From: a virus
Reading direction: 5' to 3' (one strand)
DNA: 64,000 bases
IMG/VR virus record: IMGVR_UViG_3300020421_000007
Location: 19,090 to 83,089 of that record
Shown here piece after piece: positions 51,469 to 58,448 of this stretch. The translations under genes and the position numbers were made by a program. A model generated the notes under the pieces. It searched no databases and was not told where the DNA came from. It was given only the letters and a program-made list of their open reading frames with translations. Every line of letters begins with the position of its first letter. Positions within the stretch are counted from its first letter, which is position 1.

Positions 51469-51605
51469 TGGAAGACAAAAATTTTAAAGAACTCACTATG
51501 AAAGCTGTGAAAATGAAAACTGATATTTTAATGGAAGAACCTTGTCCAATCTATGAGGCGGACGAAAAAGACTGGGAGGACTTCTGGTATAACGAGGATA
51601 AATAG
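51468..51605 (+). CDS. Small acidic protein before gp3 (45 aa)
   Basis: Starts on the stop of the oxygenase-like gene (TAATG). Reads MEDKNFKELTMKAVKMKTDI followed by an acidic, Trp-rich tail (DEKDWEDFWYNEDK). The final GAT AAA TAG forms a late promoter octamer. Function unknown. Confidence 0.65.
   Translation: MEDKNFKELTMKAVKMKTDILMEEPCPIYEADEKDWEDFWYNEDK
51597..51604 (+). promoter_or_regulatory. Late promoter variant GATAAATA in a stop codon
   Basis: Formed by the last codons and TAG stop of the 45-aa gene; 21 bases before gp3. Confidence 0.6.
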
Positions 51606-51625
51606 TATCAGCTTGGGAAGTTGAC

Positions 51626-52147
51626 ATGTCTGCTGAATGGTATAAGGAACAACCTAGTAATAGGAATTTCCTAAATCCAATTGGTTATCTCCTTAAACTA
51701 GAGAAGTTTGAAGGAGTAGACTTCTTTTGTCAAACAGCAAATATCCCCGACGTTTCAATGCCAACCACGGAAGTGTCAAGTCCATTTAGGAACTTGCCAA
51801 TTATTCCAAGTGGTGGAGTAACGTTCGGGGATTTTTCTGTGCGTTTTATTGTTGACGAAGATCTAGTAAATTACAATAGTATTCATGCTTGGATGCGTGA
51901 CAATGGTAATGCGGATCAAATGGCAAGGACAACTGCTGAAGCAGATATTTACACAGACGGACAATTACACATTGTCACTTCCGCATACAACCCAGCGTTC
52001 ATTGTAGAGTTTAGAGATATCTTTCCAGTGTCTTTGTCTGGTTTGCAGTTTGATGCTACAATGACAGATGTAGAATACATTACTGCTGAAGTTACATTCA
52101 AGCATCAACAATTCTTCCTTCGTAATAAAAACTTACAACCTCTATGA
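51626..52147 (+). CDS. 3: Tail completion protein gp3-like
   Basis: At 173 aa it equals T4 gp3 (176 aa), the protein that ends the tail tube on the head side. Beta-rich, tube-like sequence: MPTTEVSSPFRNLPIIPSGG, FGDFSVRFIVDEDLVNYNSI and VSLSGLQFDATMTDVEYITA. In cyanophages gp3 sits between gp23 and uvsY, as here. It also resembles other tube-fold proteins, so the number is a position-led assignment. Overlaps uvsY by four bases (ATGA). Confidence 0.7.
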   Translation: MSAEWYKEQPSNRNFLNPIGYLLKLEKFEGVDFFCQTANIPDVSMPTTEVSSPFRNLPIIPSGGVTFGDFSVRFIVDEDLVNYNSIHAWMRDNGNADQMARTTAEADIYTDGQLHIVTSAYNPAFIVEFRDIFPVSLSGLQFDATMTDVEYITAEVTFKHQQFFLRNKNLQPL

Positions 52148-52617
52148 ATTTTGAATCTCTTCGTAATAAATTTGAAAAACTGAGAGAAGACTGGGCAGAA
52201 GATTCAGCAGTTGACTTTCAATTCAAGAACAAACAGTATACCACAGATCTGGGACAACTCGCGTTAGACATCCCTTTTCAACATAATAAATACTTAAACC
52301 ATTACACTGACATTCAGCAGATCAAAACCTCGCTGGAATTTGAGATCCGTAAAACGGTAAGAGAGAAGCGTGAGTATTACTCTGGCGAAGCAGACGCTAA
52401 GACATACGCCGCTAAACCATTTGGATCATCTATCAAGACTTCCGAAAAAATGAAAGTATATCTAGAGTCTGATGATGAAATCATCAATCTAGAAGCTAAG
52501 ATTAAATATCTTGACCAGATGCTTTACTGGTTGGATCAAGTCATGAAACAAATTTCTAACAGAGGATTTCAAATCAAGAGTGCCATTGAGTGGGAGAAAT
52601 TTGTAAATGGACAATGA
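52144..52617 (+). CDS. uvsY: Recombination mediator UvsY
   Basis: Loads the UvsX recombinase onto ssDNA coated with gp32. Helical and charged, 157 aa (T4 137), with the family-type NFESLRNKFEKLREDWAEDS start and a C-terminal QMLYWLDQVMKQISNRGFQI helix. Directly upstream of uvsW and overlapping it (ATGATGA), as in T4. Early DNA-metabolism gene lying just after a late tail gene. Confidence 0.88.
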   Translation: MNFESLRNKFEKLREDWAEDSAVDFQFKNKQYTTDLGQLALDIPFQHNKYLNHYTDIQQIKTSLEFEIRKTVREKREYYSGEADAKTYAAKPFGSSIKTSEKMKVYLESDDEIINLEAKIKYLDQMLYWLDQVMKQISNRGFQIKSAIEWEKFVNGQ

Positions 52618-54086
52618 TGACCACCCTGAGTATTAAAAAGAAAAACGAAGTTTACATTACTATTCAGTCTCCAGAACCTCATGTCCATCATGAGCTCTCA
52701 GACTATTTTTCGTTTGAAGTTCCAGAAGCAAAGTTCCTAAAAAAGAACCCCAGGTACAAATACTGGGATGGAACTATTCGTCTGTACTCTCCTGGTACAG
52801 GCGAACTTTATGGTGGTTTGATGAAACACCTGCAGGTGTGGGCAGACGAACGCCAATATAATATTGAGTATGAAAAAAATGATTGGTATGGAGATGTTGA
52901 AGAAACAAATGATTTTGTTTCTTATGCGGGTATCCAAACTTTTATGGACAAGATCACCCGAACGGGAATTACTCCAAGGGTATATCAATACCGTGCGGTT
53001 TACGAAGCAATAAAAAATAACAGAAAGTTACTTCTTTCTCCTACGGGATCTGGAAAGTCTTTGATGATCTATTCCCTCATCAGATACTATACTGCTACCA
53101 ACAAGAAGACGCTCATCATCGTGCCTACTACGTCCTTGGTAGAACAGATGGTCAATGACTTTAACGATTACGGGTGGAATGCGGACGACCATGTGCATAA
53201 GATATATTCGGGCAAGGATAAAAATACGGATAAACCAATTATTATTTCAACCTGGCAATCAATCTACAAGTTTCCCAAGAGATACTTTGATGATATTGAC
53301 TGTGTTATCGGTGATGAAGCACACCTATTTAAGTCGAAGTCCCTCACGGGAATCATGACTAAACTACACAATGCCAAGTATAGGTTTGGTTTTACTGGCA
53401 CCCTAGATGGGAGTAAAACACATAAATGGGTATTAGAAGGATTGTTCGGTAATTGTGAACAAGTAACTAAAACAGATGATCTTATTAAAGAAGGTTATCT
53501 TAGCAAGTTTAGAATCAAAGTGTTGCTCTGTAAACATGCTCCTCAGCATTTCGACACATACCATGACGAGATGGAGTATCTTGTATCACATCCTGGTAGA
53601 AATAACCTTATTAAAAATTTAGTTAAAGATATAGAAGGCAACACACTTGTCTTATTTAACTATATCGAGAAACATGGTGAACCACTTTATGAGTTAATAA
53701 ATAACAGCATAGACCCCGAACGAAAACTATTTTTTGTTCATGGTGGTACTGATGTAGAAGACCGAGAAGCAGTTCGTCAGATTACTGAGACTGAGAACAA
53801 CGCCGTAATCCTTGCGTCTTATGGCACCTTCTCTACAGGTATTAACATCAAACGATTACACAACATTATTTTTGCTTCCCCAAGTAAGTCGCGCATCCGC
53901 AACCTCCAGTCCATCGGACGTGTCCTCAGGAAAGGCGAAGGCAAAGACATAGCAACCTTATATGATATCGCTGATGATATTGGCGGTCAGAACTATACAT
54001 TGAGACATTTGAACGAAAGAGTTACAATTTACAATGAAGAGAATTTTAAATATGAGGTTATAAAAGTAAACCTACGAGCAAATTAA
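52614..54086 (+). CDS. uvsW: DNA/RNA helicase UvsW
   Basis: Superfamily 2 helicase that processes R-loops and branched DNA, switching replication from origin to recombination starts (490 aa). Walker A PTGSGKS (residues 143-149), DEAH box at 234-237 (VIGDEAHLFKS), and motif VI QSIGRVLRKGEGKDIATLYD. N-terminal double-beta-beta-alpha domain. The ATG at 52614 overlaps the uvsY stop; 52617 is possible too. Confidence 0.93.
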   Translation: MMTTLSIKKKNEVYITIQSPEPHVHHELSDYFSFEVPEAKFLKKNPRYKYWDGTIRLYSPGTGELYGGLMKHLQVWADERQYNIEYEKNDWYGDVEETNDFVSYAGIQTFMDKITRTGITPRVYQYRAVYEAIKNNRKLLLSPTGSGKSLMIYSLIRYYTATNKKTLIIVPTTSLVEQMVNDFNDYGWNADDHVHKIYSGKDKNTDKPIIISTWQSIYKFPKRYFDDIDCVIGDEAHLFKSKSLTGIMTKLHNAKYRFGFTGTLDGSKTHKWVLEGLFGNCEQVTKTDDLIKEGYLSKFRIKVLLCKHAPQHFDTYHDEMEYLVSHPGRNNLIKNLVKDIEGNTLVLFNYIEKHGEPLYELINNSIDPERKLFFVHGGTDVEDREAVRQITETENNAVILASYGTFSTGINIKRLHNIIFASPSKSRIRNLQSIGRVLRKGEGKDIATLYDIADDIGGQNYTLRHLNERVTIYNEENFKYEVIKVNLRAN

Positions 54087-54088
54087 AT

Positions 54089-54487
54089 ATGGAAGAAGAA
54101 TTCTATGCAACTATTAAATTAGTATCAGGTGAAGAAATAGTATCTAAAGTTTGTTATCTTCCAGATGAAGATAAAATTATGTTAGATAAACCTTTAGTTG
54201 TAGAAACTGCTAAACAAAGAAAAGGTCAATTAGAAGTATCTGGTTTTGCTTTAAAAGAATGGATCTCTGCTACTTTTGATAATATGTTTATTATTAACAG
54301 AAGTCATGTTATGACAATAACTGAGATAGAAGGAGAGATAGCAGACTTCTATGAAAAAACCCTCAACCGTTTAGAGACTGGAAAATCTCTAGCAGGAAGA
54401 GGGAATAAATTACCTAGAGGGTCTGGATATCTAGGTTCAATAAAAGAGATGAAAAAAACTTTAGAAAATATATTTGATAAGAGTTAG
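54089..54487 (+). CDS. Sm-like-fold candidate, unknown (132 aa)
   Basis: The first 50 residues (YATIKLVSGEEIVSKVCYLP, then DKIMLDKPLVVETAKQRK) have the strand pattern of Sm/Lsm proteins, and a MFIINRSHVMTITEI segment follows. The rest is helical and basic. Starts two bases after the uvsW stop. The Sm resemblance is by eye only. No catalytic motif; RNA binding is a guess. A promoter for gp55 follows. Confidence 0.65.
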   Translation: MEEEFYATIKLVSGEEIVSKVCYLPDEDKIMLDKPLVVETAKQRKGQLEVSGFALKEWISATFDNMFIINRSHVMTITEIEGEIADFYEKTLNRLETGKSLAGRGNKLPRGSGYLGSIKEMKKTLENIFDKS

Positions 54488-54562
54488 TATTTAAAAGCTA
54501 CTACTTCTCTTGAACCCTGACAGAGTTATCCTACTGAGGTTCTGAGGATTTGTCAACCCCCT

Positions 54563-54591
54563 TTGACAATTCCATAACAGAGTGGTATACT
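54563..54591 (+). promoter_or_regulatory. Near-consensus host-type promoter before gp55
   Basis: TTGACA (54563-54568), exactly 17 bases, TATACT (54586-54591). It stands 41 bases upstream of the gp55 ATG at 54633 and is the best sigma-70-type site in the window. It would allow early expression of the late sigma factor. Confidence 0.8.
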
Positions 54592-54632
54592 TGATACATG
54601 ATTATGTAAGGCAAACCGTGGCATACACAGTA

Positions 54633-55127
54633 ATGGCAAAAAGAAAACAAACTGAATATTACGTTAACAACAAAGAGTTCCTTGCTGCTATTACTGAGTA
54701 CAGAGAAAAAGTACATAGAGCAAAAGAACAAGACAAACCTCGCCCACGAGTTACCAACTATATTGGTTCTTGTTTTTTAAAAATTGCTACCCACTTATCA
54801 TACAAACCAAATTTTGTTAACTACATGTTTCGTGAGGATATGATCTGTGATGGTATCGAGAACTGTCTCCAGTACATCGATAACTTTGATCCAGAGAAAT
54901 CCAAGAACCCGTTTGCTTACTTTACACAAATCATTTACTACGCTTTTCTTCGCCGCATTCAAAAAGAGAAAAAACAACTAGAGATCAAAGGAAAAATTCT
55001 AGAACGTTCTGGGTATGATGAAGTAATGCATACTGATTCTTATGATGGCAGCATGTCTGGTATGAACGCATCGTATTCTGATATGGGAAGTATTAAAGAA
55101 AACATTGAAACAAGAATGAACCGATGA
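54633..55127 (+). CDS. 55: Late-transcription sigma factor gp55
   Basis: Phage sigma factor that directs host RNA polymerase to TATAAATA late promoters (164 aa, T4 185). Sequence MAKRKQTEYYVNNKEFLAAI, then PRVTNYIGSCFLKIATHLSY and NFDPEKSKNPFAYFTQIIYY, typical of gp55 with region 2-like helices. The ATG at 54633 is used; a GTG upstream (54582) lies inside the promoter -10. Overlaps the next gene (ATGA). Confidence 0.93.
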   Translation: MAKRKQTEYYVNNKEFLAAITEYREKVHRAKEQDKPRPRVTNYIGSCFLKIATHLSYKPNFVNYMFREDMICDGIENCLQYIDNFDPEKSKNPFAYFTQIIYYAFLRRIQKEKKQLEIKGKILERSGYDEVMHTDSYDGSMSGMNASYSDMGSIKENIETRMNR

Positions 55128-55360
55128 GTGAAGAACAAAATTATGAATGGTATGAAACACCCTATGGAAAATTCCGTATCAAGGAAAAACGATTTGGAAC
55201 GTGGTCTAGTTATGGTGAGGATGGCGAGGAACTCATCACAGGCGGTACGAGGGAAGCTGTCCTCAGTATGTCAGGATTCCACTTGGAAGGTGTCGCAACC
55301 AACTGGGCAAATGCTAGAGTATCTGACCCGTATGATGGAACCGTTGGAGGTAAATTATGA
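55124..55360 (+). CDS. Small protein between gp55 and gp47 (78 aa)
   Basis: ATGA overlap with gp55 and with gp47. Contains many aromatic and Gly residues (EWYETPYGKFRIKEKRFGTW, then SSYGEDGEELITGG). Probably a small beta-type fold. Found in this position in other cyanophages to my recollection. No function known. Confidence 0.7.
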   Translation: MSEEQNYEWYETPYGKFRIKEKRFGTWSSYGEDGEELITGGTREAVLSMSGFHLEGVATNWANARVSDPYDGTVGGKL

Positions 55361-56397
55361 AGATCGCGATAATCACGGATCAACACCTTGACGGACGTAA
55401 AGGTTCTCTAGCATTCTGGAACTATTTCCAAAAATTCTATGATGACGTATTTTTTCCGACACTTGAAAAAGAAGGTATCAAAGTAGTTTTTGATCTTGGC
55501 GATACATTTGATAATAGAAAGTCTATGGACTTTAATACTTATCACCGTGTGCGTGAAAATTATTTCGAGCGGTTAAAAGGTTACGAAGTACACATGCTGT
55601 TGGGTAACCACTGCACGTATTACAAAAATACAAATCGCATTAACTCTCCAGAACTTCTATTAGAGAACTACAAGAACATCAATATCTATTCTGAACCCAA
55701 GGAAATTTCAATGGGTAAGAAAGTATTCTTGATGCTTCCTTGGATTAATAAAGAAAACCAAGAAGAGGTATTAAGATTGCTTGATACCAGTGAAGCAGAT
55801 ATCTGTTGTGGTCATCTAGAACTTACTGGGTTTGAGATTACCCCAGGTATGAAAATGGATCACGGTATGGATCCTCAACTGTTTCACCGCTTCAAGCGTG
55901 TGTGGTCTGGACACTACCATCACAAATCTAAAAAAGGAAACGTCCAGTATCTTGGCAACCCTTATCAGATGTTTTGGAATGATTATAAGGACACTCGTGG
56001 ATTCCATATCTACGATACTGACAGTGATAGACTTAAGTTTGTCAGAAATCCGTATGACATCTTCGACAAGATCTTCTATGACGACACCAGTGTGGACTAC
56101 AACAAACAAGATGTGTCTTGTTATAAAGACAAGTTCGTTAAAATTGTCATCGAAGAAAAACGAGACTACCAAATGTTTGAAACATTGGTTGATCGTCTTT
56201 ACAACATAGGAGTCCACGATGTAAAAATTGTAGAAACTCTAGTTGATATAGATGATCAAACAGACTTAGAAGTTTCTACAAAAGATACACTCACTCTTTT
56301 GAATGAATATATTGATGATGTAGAAATGTCCGTAGATAAATCTGATCTCAAAAGTTTGATGAGATCTCTATATATTGAAAGTTGCAATTTTGTGTGA
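55357..56397 (+). CDS. 47: Recombination nuclease subunit gp47 (SbcD/Mre11-like)
   Basis: Phosphoesterase half of the gp46/gp47 nuclease (346 aa). Metal-binding motifs: DQHLDG (Asp8, His10), DLGDTFDNRK, GNHCTYYKN, CGHLELTG and SGHYHHKS. With gp46 it resects DNA ends for recombination and degrades host DNA. The stop overlaps the next start (TGATG). Confidence 0.95.
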   Translation: MKIAIITDQHLDGRKGSLAFWNYFQKFYDDVFFPTLEKEGIKVVFDLGDTFDNRKSMDFNTYHRVRENYFERLKGYEVHMLLGNHCTYYKNTNRINSPELLLENYKNINIYSEPKEISMGKKVFLMLPWINKENQEEVLRLLDTSEADICCGHLELTGFEITPGMKMDHGMDPQLFHRFKRVWSGHYHHKSKKGNVQYLGNPYQMFWNDYKDTRGFHIYDTDSDRLKFVRNPYDIFDKIFYDDTSVDYNKQDVSCYKDKFVKIVIEEKRDYQMFETLVDRLYNIGVHDVKIVETLVDIDDQTDLEVSTKDTLTLLNEYIDDVEMSVDKSDLKSLMRSLYIESCNFV

Positions 56398-56663
56398 TGT
56401 TCATCGTAACTCTAGAAGATCAACCTGATGGCGTTTACTCTATCTTTGATGATGAAGAAGATAGAGTAATTCCTATCTTTACTGAAGAAGAAGATGCTGA
56501 CAGGTATCTTATGATGTTAGAAGAAGATGATGATTATCCATCCATGCAGATTGTAGAAATTGAAGACCATGTTATAATTACAGCATGTCAAGAACGAGGA
56601 CATAAGTTCTCTATCATTACCCCTGACGATTTTTTGATACCACCTGACGATTCCGAAGAATGA
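56397..56663 (+). CDS. DUF3110-like protein (88 aa)
   Basis: Matches the DUF3110 family, which is mostly cyanobacterial: VYSIFDDEEDRVIPIFTEEE, then DADRYLMMLEEDDDYP, SMQIVEIED. It likely came from a host. Acidic, mixed alpha/beta. Inserted between gp47 and gp46 with overlaps on both sides (TGATG and ATGA). Function unknown. Confidence 0.8.
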   Translation: MFIVTLEDQPDGVYSIFDDEEDRVIPIFTEEEDADRYLMMLEEDDDYPSMQIVEIEDHVIITACQERGHKFSIITPDDFLIPPDDSEE

Positions 56664-58390
56664 TTATTTTTAAAAAAATCCGTTGGAAAAATTTTCTTTC
56701 AACGGGTAATGTGTTTAGTGAAGTTGACTTAACAGGAGCAAAAACTAATCTGATCATTGGATCGAACGGTGCAGGAAAGAGCACTATTTTGGATGCTCTT
56801 ACTTTTTCTTTGTTTGGAAAACCATTCCGTAAAATTAATAAACCAATGCTAATTAATAGCATTAATGAAAAAGATTTGCTTACGGAGATTGAATTCTCTA
56901 TTGGTAAAAAAGAATACAAAGTTGTTAGGGGAGTAAAACCAAACGTATTTGAGATCTATTGTAATGATCAACTGTGGAATCAGGAAAGTTCTTTAGTAGA
57001 ACAGCAAAAGAACTTTGAGAATAATGTTCTCAAGATGAACTACAAGTCATTCACGCAGATCGTGGTGCTTGGTTCTTCTACGTTTGTTCCATTCATGCGT
57101 TTGCCCCTGGCACAACGTCGTGAGATCATCGAAGACATTCTTGATATCCAAGTATTCTCTACGATGAATGTTCTTCTGAAAGATAAAGTTCGTCAGAACA
57201 ACGAAGAGATCAAGACAATTGATTATGAAATTCATCTTCTAGAAGAGAAAATTGATCTCCAGAAAAAGTACATGCTGGAACTGGAGAAGAAAACTAAGGA
57301 AGAGATTACTCGTAAAGAAAATAAAATCTCTGAATTGTTAGAGAATGAAAACGAATATCATAATGAAGTTGCGCGTCTGACTTCTGAAGTTGAAAAACAT
57401 TCTGAAGAAATGAAAGAGGTGTCTAACAGCAGAGCAAAACTGAAGAAGTTAAACACTTTTCTTTTCAAAATACATTCTAAGTTAAAAACTTGTCAGAAAG
57501 AACATGATTTCTTTGCTAACAATCATGTTTGTCCTACATGCACTCAAGAGTTGGATGAGGAATTTAGACAAAGTAAAATTAGTGAGGGTGCCAGTGAGTT
57601 AAATAAAATGAATACTGGCGTCGAAGATCTTCTTTTGGAAATAGGAAAGGAAGAAGAACGAGAGCATAAATTTACTAGACTGTCTGATTCGGTCATGAAA
57701 TTAAATGCATCGATTAGTCAATCCAATTTTCAAATTACATCTATCAAGAAAATTATTTCTGACATTGAAGGTGAGATCAAAGAACTGGAAAGCAGCAACC
57801 CAGACAAGAAAGCAGAGTTTGTCAAACTAGAAGGTCTTGTAAAGAATAAAAAAGAATTGGGTGGCACACTAGCAGAGAACCGCAAGGACCGTGATACACT
57901 ATTGGTGGCATCGCAATTGTTAAAAGACAATGGTATCAAGACTAGGATTATTAAAACCTATCTTCCAGCGATGAACCAACTCATCAATCAGTATCTTCAG
58001 AGTATGGACTTTTATGTTAATTTTACCCTGAATGAGAACTTTGAGGAGATAATCAAATCTAGATACCGTGACGTGTTTTCATATGACAGTTTTAGTGAAG
58101 GAGAAAAGTCTCGTATTGATATCGCTCTTCTGCTTACTTGGCGTTCTATTGCTAAGCTTAAGAATTCTGTGGATACTAACCTATTGATTCTCGATGAGAT
58201 CTTTGACAGTTCTCTTGACCAGCAAGGAGGTTCTGATCTGGGGTGGATTCTACGTAACTTTGATGACAAGACAAATGTATATGTTATTAGTCATAGAGAA
58301 AGTTTAGAGGGAAAGTTCGAGAGAACTCTTACAGCAGTAAAAGAAAAAAACTTTTCTGTTATCCAGGAGTCAGTTTCGGAACTGGACTAG
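56660..58390 (+). CDS. 46: Recombination nuclease subunit gp46 (SbcC/Rad50-like)
   Basis: ATPase half of the gp46/gp47 nuclease (576 aa). P-loop GSNGAGKS (residues 34-41), a long coiled coil around a zinc hook CPTC (Cys291, Cys294), signature SFSEGEKSRIDIALLL, and Walker B NLLILDEIFDSS. Its TAG stop is part of the following terminator stem. Confidence 0.95.
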   Translation: MIIFKKIRWKNFLSTGNVFSEVDLTGAKTNLIIGSNGAGKSTILDALTFSLFGKPFRKINKPMLINSINEKDLLTEIEFSIGKKEYKVVRGVKPNVFEIYCNDQLWNQESSLVEQQKNFENNVLKMNYKSFTQIVVLGSSTFVPFMRLPLAQRREIIEDILDIQVFSTMNVLLKDKVRQNNEEIKTIDYEIHLLEEKIDLQKKYMLELEKKTKEEITRKENKISELLENENEYHNEVARLTSEVEKHSEEMKEVSNSRAKLKKLNTFLFKIHSKLKTCQKEHDFFANNHVCPTCTQELDEEFRQSKISEGASELNKMNTGVEDLLLEIGKEEEREHKFTRLSDSVMKLNASISQSNFQITSIKKIISDIEGEIKELESSNPDKKAEFVKLEGLVKNKKELGGTLAENRKDRDTLLVASQLLKDNGIKTRIIKTYLPAMNQLINQYLQSMDFYVNFTLNENFEEIIKSRYRDVFSYDSFSEGEKSRIDIALLLTWRSIAKLKNSVDTNLLILDEIFDSSLDQQGGSDLGWILRNFDDKTNVYVISHRESLEGKFERTLTAVKEKNFSVIQESVSELD

Positions 58391-58414
58391 GAGACCTTCG
58401 GGTCTCCTTTTTTT
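58389..58414 (+). terminator. UUCG-loop terminator overlapping the gp46 stop
   Basis: Eight-bp stem AGGAGACC/GGTCTCCT (58389-58396 with 58401-58408) closed by TTCG, then TTTTTTT. The stem starts in the TAG stop of gp46. Confidence 0.92.
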
Positions 58415-58419
58415 GTGGG

Positions 58420-58425
58420 TATACT
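58420..58425 (+). promoter_or_regulatory. Possible -10 box TATACT before the VWA gene
   Basis: TATACT directly after the terminator, 23 bases before the ATG at 58449; no good -35 is seen 17 bases upstream. Same -10 sequence as the gp55 promoter and as the one at 60641. Confidence 0.4.
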
Positions 58426-58448
58426 ATGTTCATCAACGCAACAGGGAC

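Noticed and set aside
54487-54560. GAACC/GGTTC pairs before gp55 as a tRNA or structured RNA
   Set aside because: Only a 5-bp stem, no cloverleaf and no anticodon arm; the space is explained by the promoter region.
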